Shown in pieces: positions 28,580 to 38,246 of a stretch of 64,000 nt of DNA; the first letter of the stretch is position 1; the number at the start of each line of letters is the position of its first letter. Source of the DNA: [Clostridium] scindens ATCC 35704 (lineage in GTDB: Bacteria; Bacillota; Clostridia; Lachnospirales; Lachnospiraceae). The position numbers and the translations under genes were made by a program. The notes below the pieces were generated by a model, which ran no database searches, was not told where the DNA came from, and saw nothing but the letters and a program-made list of their open reading frames with translations. The stretch covers positions 871,501-935,500 of the forward strand of contig NZ_CP036170.1 of NCBI RefSeq assembly GCF_004295125.1, in the 5' to 3' direction.

Positions 28580-30214
28580 CTATTGTTGATCCCTAAGTCC
28601 CTTGCGGTACCTTGAGGGGGATACTCCTACCTGCTTCTTGAATGCATAGCTGAAATAATTCGGCTCCGAATATCCCACCTTTGCCGCAATCATGTATGTT
28701 TTCTCGTCCGTCTCGTCCAGGAGGCGCATCGCCTCCTTCATCCGTACATCCGTAAGATAGGAAATGAAATTGATTCCGGCCTCTTTCTTGAAGATCGTCG
28801 AGAAATAAGCCGGGCTGATGTGCAGGCTTTCGCACAGCGTCTCCACCGAGAATTCCGCATCCGCGTAATTCTCATCCACGTACTGCCTGGCTTTTTCGAC
28901 CAGCATTTTTCCGGAAGCCATTCTTTCCTTCTGGATAAGGGTTCCAATCTGCCGGCAGGCCTGGATGAACCAGTCCTTGATCTCTTCCAGGGAATGGAGG
29001 CCCAGTACTGCCTCGATATAGTCCGACGCGCCTTTAAATACAACATTCGTATCCAGCTGGTAGACGTTGACTAGTTTCATCAGTACCGTAAAGATCTCCA
29101 AAATATACATCTGATACTGGCAGAACGGCAGGCGCGCCTGCTCCAGGCGCTCAAAGAACCGGCTGATCTGCTTCTGTGCCTTTTCCATGTTATTGCTCTT
29201 TACGGCATTCATCAAAAGCCTCTCATCCTGCTCTTCCAATTGCAGCCTGGCGGTAGTGTCTTCCGGCTCCATATCCTTAATGTATGCAGCAAGCCTCCCC
29301 TCTTTTCTGAGCAGGGTGCTGTATTCCAGCGCATTCTGCGCTTCTTCAAAAGAATATTTTAATTCTTCAAATCGGCCGTAGATTCCTCCGATTCCGGCAG
29401 TGACGTCTGCGTCCGTAATCCGGCACGCTGCCTTGCAGGCTTCATTTACCTCCTGGCACAGCAGGGATATCTGGGATTCCCATTCCAAAGCCACGATCAG
29501 CACTACATAGTTAAGATATAGGAAACTATACATCTCATGGTACTTTCCTATGATATCTTCTGCCGTTCTTTTTATAGCAATCGGGCTCAGTTCCTCTTCA
29601 CCCGCAAAGACGTTTTTCCTGACAAAGGAAAGCGAATTCTCATTGGCAGACAGGACTGCTACCGTCTTATGCCTGGCGGAAAGGGACAGCCCATACTGGT
29701 TCATCTTAACCTCAATCTGCCTTGGGGTCATGCGCCCTTCGATCATGCTTATGAAAAACTGCTCCCGCAAAATGGGAAAACTCTCTTCATAACTCCTCCT
29801 TAAAATTGCGATATCCCTTTTTCTTGCCAGTTCTTCATCCATCTTCTTTTTCAGTTTGATCAGCGACTCTTCCAGCTGTCTGGCAGAGATTGGCTTTAGT
29901 ATATATTCTTCCACCCCCAGATTGATCGCTTTCTGTGCATATTCAAAATCATCAAAGCCGGAAAACACGATAATCTTTACTGCCGGAAGTCTCTCAATCA
30001 CCTTTTCGATGAATTCCAGGCCATCCATAAAGGGCATGCGGATATCCGTCATGATGACATCCGGCTGGACCTGGTCAGCCTTTTCAAGAGCCTCCACGCC
30101 ATTTTCCGCTGCCGCCGCGACATCATAGCCTAACTGGTGCCAGTCCAGTTTCTGGATCATTCCGTCCCGAATTTCCAGTTCATCGTCAACTAATAGTATT
30201 TTATAATATTCCAT
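28580..30214 (-). CDS. YesN-type response regulator with AraC output domain
   Basis: This is a 544-residue regulator. The receiver domain (residues 1-120) has LLVDDE, the phospho-acceptor Asp in VIMTDIRMPFMDG and the switch Lys in YILKPI. A long linker region follows, and the C-terminal 100 residues are an AraC-type double HTH (SVETLCESLHISPAYFSTIFKK, IAAKVGYSEPNYFSYAFKKQ). The start at 30214 has AGGAGG upstream. It lies 12 bases ahead of the kinase gene and probably regulates the adjacent mgl genes in response to a sugar. Confidence 0.92.
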   Translation of the reverse strand: MEYYKILLVDDELEIRDGMIQKLDWHQLGYDVAAAAENGVEALEKADQVQPDVIMTDIRMPFMDGLEFIEKVIERLPAVKIIVFSGFDDFEYAQKAINLGVEEYILKPISARQLEESLIKLKKKMDEELARKRDIAILRRSYEESFPILREQFFISMIEGRMTPRQIEVKMNQYGLSLSARHKTVAVLSANENSLSFVRKNVFAGEEELSPIAIKRTAEDIIGKYHEMYSFLYLNYVVLIVALEWESQISLLCQEVNEACKAACRITDADVTAGIGGIYGRFEELKYSFEEAQNALEYSTLLRKEGRLAAYIKDMEPEDTTARLQLEEQDERLLMNAVKSNNMEKAQKQISRFFERLEQARLPFCQYQMYILEIFTVLMKLVNVYQLDTNVVFKGASDYIEAVLGLHSLEEIKDWFIQACRQIGTLIQKERMASGKMLVEKARQYVDENYADAEFSVETLCESLHISPAYFSTIFKKEAGINFISYLTDVRMKEAMRLLDETDEKTYMIAAKVGYSEPNYFSYAFKKQVGVSPSRYRKGLRDQQ

Positions 30215-30250
30215 CCCATCCTCCTGACGGTCTTTAAATTCAGATACTCC

Positions 30251-30292
30251 AAAAACTGCCATAATAAACATAAGCTTATTATAGCAGTTTTT
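30251..30292 (-). terminator. Rho-independent terminator after mglC
   Basis: A nearly perfect inverted repeat (AAAAACTGC and ATAATAA arms with one mismatch) ends in TTTTT on the minus strand. It lies 20 bases past the mglC stop. The following promoter overlaps its upstream arm. Confidence 0.7.
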
Positions 30293-30306
30293 ATAAAGCG
30301 ACTCAA
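30278..30306 (-). promoter_or_regulatory. Predicted promoter of the response regulator-kinase operon
   Basis: On the minus strand, TTGAGT (30301-30306) and a perfect TATAAT (30278-30283) are separated by 17 bases. The -10 box lies inside the mglC terminator hairpin, so read-through from mglC and initiation here would compete. Confidence 0.6.
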
Positions 30307-30312
30307 CAACGC

Positions 30313-31542
30313 TTATTTCTTTCTGTATTTCGACATATCAATCGCAACCGCGATAGCAATGATGATACCTTTGATCACCTGCTGCCACATCGGGCTGACC
30401 GCGATGAACTGAAGGCCGTACTGGATAACGGTAAAGATCAGCACGCCGCTTACGATACCGCTTACTTTGCCGACGCCTCCATTCAGGGATACGCCGCCTA
30501 CAACGCAGGCTGCGATGGCATCCAGTTCATAGCCGTTGCCATAGTTATTGGTGGCCCCGGCAGTCCTTGCCGCTTCCAGAACACCGGCAACGCCGTACAG
30601 TACGGAAGCCAGAATGAAGATTCCCATAATCGTCTTGAACACGTTGACTCCGGATACGACTGCAGCTTCCCGGTTTCCGCCGATGGCATACACGTTCTTT
30701 CCAAATACCGTCTTATTCAGGATGAACCATACCAGAAGGACAAAGCAGATGGCGATAGGCACCAGCACGGATATCCCAGGGAAATCTCCGATTGCCAGCA
30801 GCTTCTTCTGTCCCAGCAGCACGAAGTCCGGACGTACGCCGCCGATTGGCTGGGACTTGTTCGGCTCCATATCAAAGTACAGGGAGTTGGCGCCATAGAC
30901 CATTACCTGTACAGCCAGAGTGGCGATGAATGGGTGCATATCGTACTTTGCTACCAGGAAGCCGTTCAGAATTCCGAACAGGCCGCAGGCAATCACCGCG
31001 ATTATGATAGGAACGATCAATACCATATGCGGCAGGTTCGGGAAGAACCGGTTGGCATAGTCCGCCGTCTGCAGCATGGATGTAGATACAACCGCCGCCA
31101 GGCCGACCATACGTCCTGCTGACAAGTCCGTACCTGCGATCAGAAGCGTAAAACTGATGCCCAGCGCCACGATCATCTTGGTGGATGACTGGGTAAGGAT
31201 GTCCAAAAGGACCGCCAGCTGCATGAATCTGGGCTGGATGATCATGATGACGATGATCATTACCAGCAGCGCGATCATGATCGCGTTATTCGTCAGGAAC
31301 TTCTTACCGGTTCCTACGGAAAGTTCCACATCCATGCCTTTATACTGCCTGGCAAAACGCTGCCTCAGGCCGTAGAACAAGGCCGCTGCCCCTGCCATTA
31401 TGACATAGAGGCCAAGATCATAGAATACGCCGGGATCCAGAAAATAGTACAGGATGAATCCCAGGACCACCGCTGCCGCGCCAATGATTATAAATGTTGC
31501 GCCATATTTGTTACGGGCAACTACTTTTCCTTTCTTTTGCAT
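30313..31542 (-). CDS. mglC: Galactose/methylgalactoside ABC transporter permease
   Basis: This 409-residue permease of the BPD_transp_2 family has roughly ten hydrophobic segments. Family signatures are ALGISFTLLIAGTDLSAGRMVGL, GLFGILNGFLVAKYDMHPFIATLA and GGNREAAVVSGVN, the cytoplasmic loop that contacts the ATPase. It follows mglA by 29 bases and is closed by a terminator. The substrate is inferred from the partner binding protein. Confidence 0.92.
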   Translation of the reverse strand: MQKKGKVVARNKYGATFIIIGAAAVVLGFILYYFLDPGVFYDLGLYVIMAGAAALFYGLRQRFARQYKGMDVELSVGTGKKFLTNNAIMIALLVMIIVIMIIQPRFMQLAVLLDILTQSSTKMIVALGISFTLLIAGTDLSAGRMVGLAAVVSTSMLQTADYANRFFPNLPHMVLIVPIIIAVIACGLFGILNGFLVAKYDMHPFIATLAVQVMVYGANSLYFDMEPNKSQPIGGVRPDFVLLGQKKLLAIGDFPGISVLVPIAICFVLLVWFILNKTVFGKNVYAIGGNREAAVVSGVNVFKTIMGIFILASVLYGVAGVLEAARTAGATNNYGNGYELDAIAACVVGGVSLNGGVGKVSGIVSGVLIFTVIQYGLQFIAVSPMWQQVIKGIIIAIAVAIDMSKYRKK

Positions 31543-31571
31543 ATATGTAATACCTCTCTTTCCTCTAAGTC

Positions 31572-33071
31572 CTACTGCATGAATTTTGTCGCATAATTCA
31601 TGACTTGTACGGAATCCGCCTCTCCCGAATCAAGGAACCCGGTTACCCGCCCCTCGCACATTACCATAATCCGGTCTGACATTCCTAATAGTTCCGGCAT
31701 TTCAGAAGAAATCATGATGATGGATTTCCCTTGTTCCACCAGTTTATGCATAATCATATAGATCTCATATTTCGCGCCAACGTCGATTCCTCTCGTCGGC
31801 TCATCCAGGATCAGTATATCCGGATCCGTCAGAAGCCACCTGGCAAGCAGTACCTTCTGCTGGTTTCCGCCAGACAGGTTTTCCATATTCTCATCCATAT
31901 TTGGCGTCTTCGTACGCAATTCCGCATTGGATTCCTCCGCCGCCTTCAGCCGATCGCCGTCCCGCAGGACGCCCCCATGGGCATACGCCTTCTGGTTTAC
32001 GATTACCGTATTGTCAAGTACAGACAGAATTCCAAAGATCCCTGTTGCCCTCCGCTCTTCTGTAAGAAGCGCGATGTTCTCCCGGATAGCGTCCCTGGGA
32101 GATTTGATCTTCATCGGCTTCCCATCCTTTTCTATAGTGCCTTCCACGATCTCCCTTAGTCCGAATATGGCTTCCACAAGTTCCGTCCTCTGGGCGCCTA
32201 CCAATCCGCCGATTCCAAGAATTTCTCCTCTTTTGAGTTCGAAACTGACACCCTGGAAGGACTTGGGCAGAGGCGAGCATAATCCTTGAACCTTTAAGAC
32301 CACATCATCGGATGGCTGGTATTCTTTCGGCGGGAAACGGTTCGTCATATCCCGTCCCACCATCCGGTTGATGATCAGATCCGTCGTAAGTTCCGAGGCA
32401 TCCCATGTTCCTACATACTGCCCATCCCTCATGATCGTCACTTCATCTGCAATCTTTAATATTTCTTCCATTTTATGGGAAATGTAAATAATCGCGCATC
32501 CCTTATCCTGAAGCTTGCGGATGATTTTGAACAGATGCTGCGTTTCATTCTCTGTCAGGGATGAGGTCGGCTCATCCATGATAATAATTTTTGAATTATA
32601 GCTAACCGCCTTTGCTATCTCTACAAGCTGTAGATTAGAGGCAGATAATGTTCCTGCTAATACCTCCGGATTAATATCCAGATCTACTTCTTCAAACAAT
32701 TCTCTGGTCTTTTCAATCATTGCCTTCTTATTGACCGCGATCCCCTTCATCGGGAATCTGCCAAGCCATATATTTTCCATTACCGGCCTGAACCGGATCG
32801 GGTGAAGTTCCTGATGAATCATAGAGACGCCCAGGTCCAGCGCCTGTTTTGACGTCATGATCTTTTCCGGCTTTCCGTCCAGGATAATCTCGCCGCCATC
32901 CTCATGATAGATTCCGAACAGGCACTTCATCAGCGTTGATTTGCCGGCGCCATTTTCGCCCATCAGCGCATGGACGCTTCCCGGCCTTACTTTCAGGCTG
33001 ACATTGTCGAGAGCCTTAACGCCTGGAAAAACTTTTGTGATATTGTTCATTTCCAGTATATATTCTCCCAT
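31572..33071 (-). CDS. mglA: Galactose/methylgalactoside ABC transporter ATP-binding protein
   Basis: This 499-residue tandem ATPase has a first Walker A (MGENGAGKSTLMK), Walker B (IIIMDEPTSSL) and a non-canonical first signature typical of sugar importers of this class. The second half has LSGGNQQKVLLARWLL and ILILDEPTRGID. The ATG at 33071 has AAAGGAGGAG upstream; upstream codons in frame overlap the mglB-mglA gap and are not needed. Confidence 0.94.
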   Translation of the reverse strand: MGEYILEMNNITKVFPGVKALDNVSLKVRPGSVHALMGENGAGKSTLMKCLFGIYHEDGGEIILDGKPEKIMTSKQALDLGVSMIHQELHPIRFRPVMENIWLGRFPMKGIAVNKKAMIEKTRELFEEVDLDINPEVLAGTLSASNLQLVEIAKAVSYNSKIIIMDEPTSSLTENETQHLFKIIRKLQDKGCAIIYISHKMEEILKIADEVTIMRDGQYVGTWDASELTTDLIINRMVGRDMTNRFPPKEYQPSDDVVLKVQGLCSPLPKSFQGVSFELKRGEILGIGGLVGAQRTELVEAIFGLREIVEGTIEKDGKPMKIKSPRDAIRENIALLTEERRATGIFGILSVLDNTVIVNQKAYAHGGVLRDGDRLKAAEESNAELRTKTPNMDENMENLSGGNQQKVLLARWLLTDPDILILDEPTRGIDVGAKYEIYMIMHKLVEQGKSIIMISSEMPELLGMSDRIMVMCEGRVTGFLDSGEADSVQVMNYATKFMQ

Positions 33072-33142
33072 GCCCTCACTCCTCCTTTTAAGCCAAGGGA
33101 TGGAATCCTCCACCCCCTGGTTATGAATCTGCTGCATTTTCT

Positions 33143-34225
33143 TTATTTCATATAATCCTGGTAATTATCTTCTGTAACCTTTACATAGTCGATCCAGATA
33201 TATTTTCCGTCCGTGATCGGATAGCCGACATTCTCTTCGTTGATTTCTTTTCCATTTACTGCCGCAACGGCCACATTAACGGTTGCCTTGCCCTGGTTGT
33301 CCGCGTCATTGAGTACGGTTCCAAGCAGGGAGCCTTCTTTCATTGCTTCCAGCGCCGGAGCTGTCGCGTCTACGCCTACTACCGGGATATACTTGGCCAG
33401 GTCGCTGCTGTCTTTATTGTACCCTTCTGCTTTCAATGCCTCGATCGCGCCAAGCGCCATATCGTCATTATTGCAGAGAACCGCTTCAATCTTGTCAAGG
33501 CTCTGTCCGGTGATGAACGCTTTCATCAGGTCTGTAGCCTTTGCCTTGTCCCACATTGCCGTGTCTGCTGCCAGTTTCTCTGTCTTGAATCCTGCCTCTT
33601 CGATTGCTTTTACAGAATATTCCGTACGCAGGGTTGCATCCTGATGTCCCGGCTCTCCCTGAAGCATTACATACTGGATGGTTCCATCCCCATTCTTATC
33701 TGCTTCCGGATGTGCTTTAAAGAAGTCGGCGATAATCTCACCGGAAAGAGTCCCTGACTGTTCTGCCTTCGCGCCTACATACCAAACCTTGTCATAACTC
33801 TGCATATCTGCTTCTTCTGGCTCGCGGTTCAAAAATACGATTGGAAGATCCTTTGCCTTTGCCTTCTCAATGATCGGGCCTGCCGCCGTACGGTCAACCG
33901 GGTTGATCGCCAGCGCGTTCACGCCCTTGGTGATGAAGGTATCCACCTGCTCATTCTGTGTTGCCTGCTTGTTCTGGGAATCCACCAGTTCCAGATCTAC
34001 CTTGGATTCTTTGGCCTGATCCGTCATGGCTGTACGCACGCCTGTCATGAAAGTATCGTCAAACTTGTAGATTGCAGACCCGATAAGCGCGTCTGATTTT
34101 GCGTCCTTCTTATCTCCTCCGTCTGATGATCCGCTGTCGCTCTTCCTGCATCCTGTGGCCATTCCCGCGACCATCATTACCGCAAGCCCTGCTGCCAGTA
34201 GCCTAGTTACTTTTTCTTTTTTCAT
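33143..34225 (-). CDS. mglB: Galactose/methylgalactoside-binding lipoprotein
   Basis: This 360-residue substrate-binding protein has a lipobox in VAGMATGC. The core has FLNREPEEADM, the EF-hand-like calcium loop DKNGDGTIQYVML, GEPGHQDATLRTEYS, CNNDDMALGAIEAL and PVVGVDATAPALEAM, matching galactose/glucose-binding proteins. The ATG at 34225 has GGAGGAGG upstream. It heads the mglBAC operon. Confidence 0.93.
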   Translation of the reverse strand: MKKEKVTRLLAAGLAVMMVAGMATGCRKSDSGSSDGGDKKDAKSDALIGSAIYKFDDTFMTGVRTAMTDQAKESKVDLELVDSQNKQATQNEQVDTFITKGVNALAINPVDRTAAGPIIEKAKAKDLPIVFLNREPEEADMQSYDKVWYVGAKAEQSGTLSGEIIADFFKAHPEADKNGDGTIQYVMLQGEPGHQDATLRTEYSVKAIEEAGFKTEKLAADTAMWDKAKATDLMKAFITGQSLDKIEAVLCNNDDMALGAIEALKAEGYNKDSSDLAKYIPVVGVDATAPALEAMKEGSLLGTVLNDADNQGKATVNVAVAAVNGKEINEENVGYPITDGKYIWIDYVKVTEDNYQDYMK

Positions 34226-34648
34226 TACGTATCCTCCTCCAAATGATATTGTTTTTGCGAATCTCTTCACATTTACTATGATCCCAGTATAAAAAAATGG
34301 AAGTGGAAAATATATACAATATTTTTTTGTGTTATATCGATTTTTTATATGATATGTACACCTTTTACAATCTTCTGTACATATTTTTGGATATTATGCA
34401 CACCTTATTTCAATTTTGAGCATCCCGGACGCTACATTCATATACGAAAAGGGAGCCGTCGGGTTAAAGGCTATAGGCATCATCTATAAAAACATTATAA
34501 ATAACGATTGGTTTTTGATGTTATCAGCTGATATACTTGATGAGTAATAGTTTAAGTAGGTGATATAAATTCCATTCAAGATCACATCATTATTTAAAAT
34601 TGGTTTATCACCGTAGAGAAATTCTTCAGATAAAAAAGGAGGACACGT
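34226..34648. other. Divergent AT-rich intergenic region between mglB and the peptide ABC operon
   Basis: There is no gene here. The left half is very A/T-rich and should hold the mgl promoter, but I cannot choose one confidently. The right half holds a plausible promoter for the plus-strand operon and a 12-bp palindrome. No riboswitch signature was recognised. Base composition changes across this gap from moderate GC on the left to AT-rich on the right. Confidence 0.6.
34508..34537 (+). promoter_or_regulatory. Predicted promoter with palindromic operator, peptide ABC operon
   Basis: TTGGTT (34508-34513) and TATACT (34532-34537) are 18 bases apart. The perfect palindrome TATCAGCTGATA (34522-34533) fills the spacer next to the -10 box, a place where a repressor would block initiation. 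About 105 bases of leader follow to the ATG. Confidence 0.45.
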
Positions 34649-36247
34649 ATGAAAAAAAGATTTTTGAGCATTCTTTTGGCTTCTATTTTGGCAGTAGGCG
34701 CATTAACCGGTTGTGGAAATAGCAACGAGAAGAATGACGCCAAAAAGCAGGAAACTGAAAACTCATCAGGAAAGGGCACATTTACGATTGCAATGGGGTA
34801 TAAACCGAATTCGCTTCAACCGAGCGCGCAAAGCAGCGATGATCTGGTCAGTGCAATCCGGCCTATTTATGAACCTTTATTTGCTGAAACAAAAGAGGGA
34901 CTTGAGTATTATCTGGCAGATAGTTTAGATATTTCTGATGATGGGTTGACTTATACAATTCATATCAACGATGATGCGAATTGGAGTGATGGAAAACCAA
35001 TTACCGTTCAGGATATCATGTTCACAATTGATTATGGTGTATTAACATATGGAGGGCCGACCTCATTTACACAAATCAATGGTAAAGAAGTAAAATTTAC
35101 TAAGAAAGATGATAAAACTTTAGATATTGTCTTGCCGGAAGTTTATGACAACTATGTAAGAACGCTTGCACAGTTTTATCCAATGCCTTCGCACGCATTT
35201 GATAATGATCCATCTAAAATAGATAATAGTGACTATTTCAAGAAAACAGATATGGCAACTTCAGGTGCATATACAGTTAGTGAGATCAATGAAGATAGTT
35301 TTGTGTTTAAAGCAAGAGATGATTACTATAGAGGAACACCGACTGTCAAAACCGTGATCATGAAGACTATCGGAAGCGGAAGTACAAAACAGATTGAATT
35401 TGAAAATGGACAGATTGATTATATGCGAGTGACATCAGCAGAGGATTTGAAAAAATATAAAGAGGCAAGTGATAAATATAACTTGTACAGTGTTTCTGAA
35501 GCGCGTCTTAATTATATTCAGCTAAATCCAAATGGTTCGGTTATGTCCACATTATCCGATGATGCAAGAAAAGCAATTTTCATGGCATTGAATAAAGAAG
35601 AAATTGTTGATTTCGCATGGGGGTCGGATGAACTTGCCGTCCCGGCAAACAGTTTGCTGACGCCGGATCAATCTCTTTATAATAAAGATTGCAAAGGGTA
35701 TGATTATAATTTGGAAGAAGCGAAGAAACTGGCTGAATCATCTGGTCTTAAAGGCAAAACATTGACTTATATCTATAATGCCGACAGAGCAAATATGGAA
35801 GCAGTGGCAACAGTTGTCCAGCAACAGTTGGCTGCAATCGGAGTAAATGTAGAAATTGAAGGCTGTGATACATCAACGTTTTTCCCGCGGTTCTTTACGA
35901 AAGCAGACAGTGAACTGGCACCAACATGGGATATCGGCTCGAATGGCTGGGATTCGCAGAGAGGAACAAACTGTGGTCAGTCGATCAGTTATTTCACAAA
36001 TCGTCTTGCGGACTGCGGATTTAGTGATGAAGTATCTGGTCTTGCACAGCAGGCATTAGGTACTGTGGATGCAGATGAAAAACAGGAACTTTGGAATGAA
36101 ATTCAGGATAAAGCATTGGAAGAGTGTTGGGAATATCCATTAACCTATACGAACTATGTTATGGTTTCTCAGAAAAATGTGTCCGGATTAAGTGATTCTA
36201 CAGTTATCCCGGAATTTATTGATTACTTATCTATTCAGGTAGATTAG
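34649..36247 (+). CDS. Peptide/nickel-type ABC transporter substrate-binding lipoprotein (family 5)
   Basis: This 532-residue protein has a signal peptide with lipobox LTGC and the family 5 fold: DDGLTYTIHINDDANWSDGKPITVQDI and ARLNYIQLNPNG, followed by ARKAIFMALNKEEIVD. It captures oligopeptides or similar ligands outside the cell. AAAAGGAGG precedes the ATG. It is the first gene of a plus-strand operon and is separated from the permease gene by a hairpin that would favour its overproduction. Codon use is AT-rich. Confidence 0.92.
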   Translation: MKKRFLSILLASILAVGALTGCGNSNEKNDAKKQETENSSGKGTFTIAMGYKPNSLQPSAQSSDDLVSAIRPIYEPLFAETKEGLEYYLADSLDISDDGLTYTIHINDDANWSDGKPITVQDIMFTIDYGVLTYGGPTSFTQINGKEVKFTKKDDKTLDIVLPEVYDNYVRTLAQFYPMPSHAFDNDPSKIDNSDYFKKTDMATSGAYTVSEINEDSFVFKARDDYYRGTPTVKTVIMKTIGSGSTKQIEFENGQIDYMRVTSAEDLKKYKEASDKYNLYSVSEARLNYIQLNPNGSVMSTLSDDARKAIFMALNKEEIVDFAWGSDELAVPANSLLTPDQSLYNKDCKGYDYNLEEAKKLAESSGLKGKTLTYIYNADRANMEAVATVVQQQLAAIGVNVEIEGCDTSTFFPRFFTKADSELAPTWDIGSNGWDSQRGTNCGQSISYFTNRLADCGFSDEVSGLAQQALGTVDADEKQELWNEIQDKALEECWEYPLTYTNYVMVSQKNVSGLSDSTVIPEFIDYLSIQVD

Positions 36248-36285
36248 CAATTGCATGAATCCTGATAGAGATTTATAATAAGGTG

Positions 36286-36325
36286 AAAGAATGTGGTGTA
36301 CTCAGCAATGAGAACCACATTCTTT
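36286..36325 (+). terminator. Intergenic hairpin, likely partial terminator
   Basis: AAAGAATGTGGT (36286-36297) pairs exactly with ACCACATTCTTT (36314-36325) over a 16-base loop, followed by CTAATTTTCATTTTT. It separates the binding-protein gene from the permease genes and probably attenuates downstream transcription. It also rules out an upstream start for the next gene. Confidence 0.65.
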
Positions 36326-36355
36326 CTAATTTTCATTTTTATGGAGAAAATTAGT

Positions 36356-37321
36356 ATGTGGAAATTTTGTATGAAAAAGACATTGCGAGTTGTGGTAGTT
36401 ATGTTTTTGATATCATTTCTTTCCTTTGCAGTTATTTATTTTGCCCCGGGAGATATATCATCTATGTATATTACGCCGGAAATGAGTAAAGAGCAGAAAG
36501 CAAATATTATGGCGGAACTCGGGTTGGATAAAAGTATGATTGAACAGTATATGTCTTGGGCAGAACGAGCGATACATGGTGATTTGGGGATGTCGTTATC
36601 TAATAAATCATCTGTTTGGCCCCAGATTCAGCAACGTCTTCCTGCAACCATATTATTGATGGGTTGTTCTATGATTTTGTCACTGTTACTTGCAATACCG
36701 CTTGGGCTATGGGCAGGTTTAAAAAAGAATACCTGGATTGATAATTTATTCAGTTCCCTCACCTATATGGGAATTTCTATTCCATCTTTCTGGTTTGGAA
36801 TGCTGTTAATAATATTATTTTCTTCGGTATTAAAACTGCTTCCTTCATCGGGGATGCATACTGTAGGCAATGTATCGGCTTTTGATACATTCAAACATTT
36901 GATATTGCCTTGTATTACGCTGAGTATCGGACACCTGGCTATCTATATCCGTTATATTAGGGCAAACGCAATCGGACAGCTTAGTGAGGAATACGTATTG
37001 ACAGCTGAAGCAAAAGGAGATTCTCAGATGAAAATTCTTTTTAAACATGTGTTGAAAAATACACTTCTTCCAATTATTACTCTAATGGGTATGAATCTGT
37101 CCTCACTAGTGTGTGGTTCCTTTATTGTGGAGAGTGTGTTTGGCTGGCCTGGAGTAGGAACACTTGCTATGACTGCAATTAACTCACGGGACTATCCAAT
37201 TATAATGGCCTATGTTATGTTATCGGGATTTTTACTGGTGTTAGGTAATTTCCTTGCAGATTTATTATATGCATTTGTAGATCCCAGAATTAAACGGGGA
37301 GGTGTTGAAAGTGGAAGATAA
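36356..37321 (+). CDS. Peptide ABC transporter permease (DppB type)
   Basis: This 321-residue permease starts at MWKFCMKKTLRVVVVMF (36356; GGAGA upstream). An in-frame ATG-like start 63 bases earlier lies inside the hairpin and is rejected. Six membrane helices and the signatures FGMLLIILFSSVLKLLPSSG, the EAA loop VLTAEAKGDSQMKILFKHVLKN and ESVFGWPGVGTL are present. It pairs with the next gene to form the channel. Confidence 0.92.
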   Translation: MWKFCMKKTLRVVVVMFLISFLSFAVIYFAPGDISSMYITPEMSKEQKANIMAELGLDKSMIEQYMSWAERAIHGDLGMSLSNKSSVWPQIQQRLPATILLMGCSMILSLLLAIPLGLWAGLKKNTWIDNLFSSLTYMGISIPSFWFGMLLIILFSSVLKLLPSSGMHTVGNVSAFDTFKHLILPCITLSIGHLAIYIRYIRANAIGQLSEEYVLTAEAKGDSQMKILFKHVLKNTLLPIITLMGMNLSSLVCGSFIVESVFGWPGVGTLAMTAINSRDYPIIMAYVMLSGFLLVLGNFLADLLYAFVDPRIKRGGVESGR

Positions 37322-38228
37322 AAGGGAAATAACAGAAGAGTTATTCGAAAACTATAAAGTCAATACTTCTGTTCAATGTACGGTCAAATATCAGAGCGTA
37401 TGGCAAAATATTGTTAAAGAACTGCGTTCTAATAAAGTAGCAATGGTCAGTTTAGTATTGTTGCTGTTACTTCTTATTGTTGTATTATTGGCGCCGCTAA
37501 GTCCGTATGATCCTTATAAGCTTGGTGTATCACAAAAGCTTCAGGGAATTTCAACAAAGCATTGGTTTGGAACAGATGAATATGGCAGGGACTATTTTAC
37601 TCGAACATTGTATGGTGGAAGAGTATCGCTTACCGTTGGATTCCTGTCCATGATTATGACTGTTGTTATAGGTACATCCATAGGTGTTTTATCAGGTTAT
37701 GTTGGTGGAAAGATCGATGCATTTCTTATGAGTTTTACTGATATTTTTCTGGCTCTTCCTAGTATGCTATTAATGGTAATACTTAACACTTTTCTTAAAC
37801 CTGGACTTGCCACACTTATTGTAGTATTAAGCTTGTTTTCATGGGCATCAGTGGCAAGGATAACAAGAGCAGAAACAATGTCGTTGAAGGAAAGAGATTT
37901 TGTAGTTGCTTCAAGAAATCTGGGTGCATCTAACATATATGTAATTATTTACCATATTATTCCCAATATTGTCGGTCCGGTTATTGTAGCTGCTAGTCTC
38001 AGTGTAGCAAGTGCAATTCTTACGGAATCGTCTCTGAGTTTTTTAGGGTTAGGCGTGCAGATCCCTCGTGCTTCATGGGGCAGTATGCTGCAAGGAGCCC
38101 AGGCACATATTCTGGATTATCCTTTATTAGCTGTATTTCCGGGAGTCATGATTCTGATCACAGTGCTCAGTTTTAATCTTCTTGGAGATATCTTGAGAAA
38201 TGCATTAGAACCTAAGATAGTAAATTAG
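37311..38228 (+). CDS. Peptide ABC transporter permease (DppC type)
   Basis: This 305-residue permease probably starts at the GTG (37311), with GGGGAGG 8 bases upstream, overlapping dppB by 11 bases. Family features are HWFGTDEYGRDYFTRTLYGGRVSL, the EAA-type loop DFVVASRNLGASNIYVIIYHIIPN and TESSLSFLGLGVQIPRASWG. The hydrophilic N-terminal tail is followed by the usual helices. Confidence 0.92.
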   Translation: MEDKREITEELFENYKVNTSVQCTVKYQSVWQNIVKELRSNKVAMVSLVLLLLLLIVVLLAPLSPYDPYKLGVSQKLQGISTKHWFGTDEYGRDYFTRTLYGGRVSLTVGFLSMIMTVVIGTSIGVLSGYVGGKIDAFLMSFTDIFLALPSMLLMVILNTFLKPGLATLIVVLSLFSWASVARITRAETMSLKERDFVVASRNLGASNIYVIIYHIIPNIVGPVIVAASLSVASAILTESSLSFLGLGVQIPRASWGSMLQGAQAHILDYPLLAVFPGVMILITVLSFNLLGDILRNALEPKIVN

Positions 38229-38246
38229 ATAAGGGCGGGAAAGGAA

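Noticed and set aside
34226-34440. cre site or defined promoter for mglBAC
   Set aside because: The A/T-rich region offers several weak matches and none is convincing.
36293-36355. Upstream start of the DppB-type permease
   Set aside because: It lies inside the 36286-36325 hairpin and lacks a ribosome binding site.
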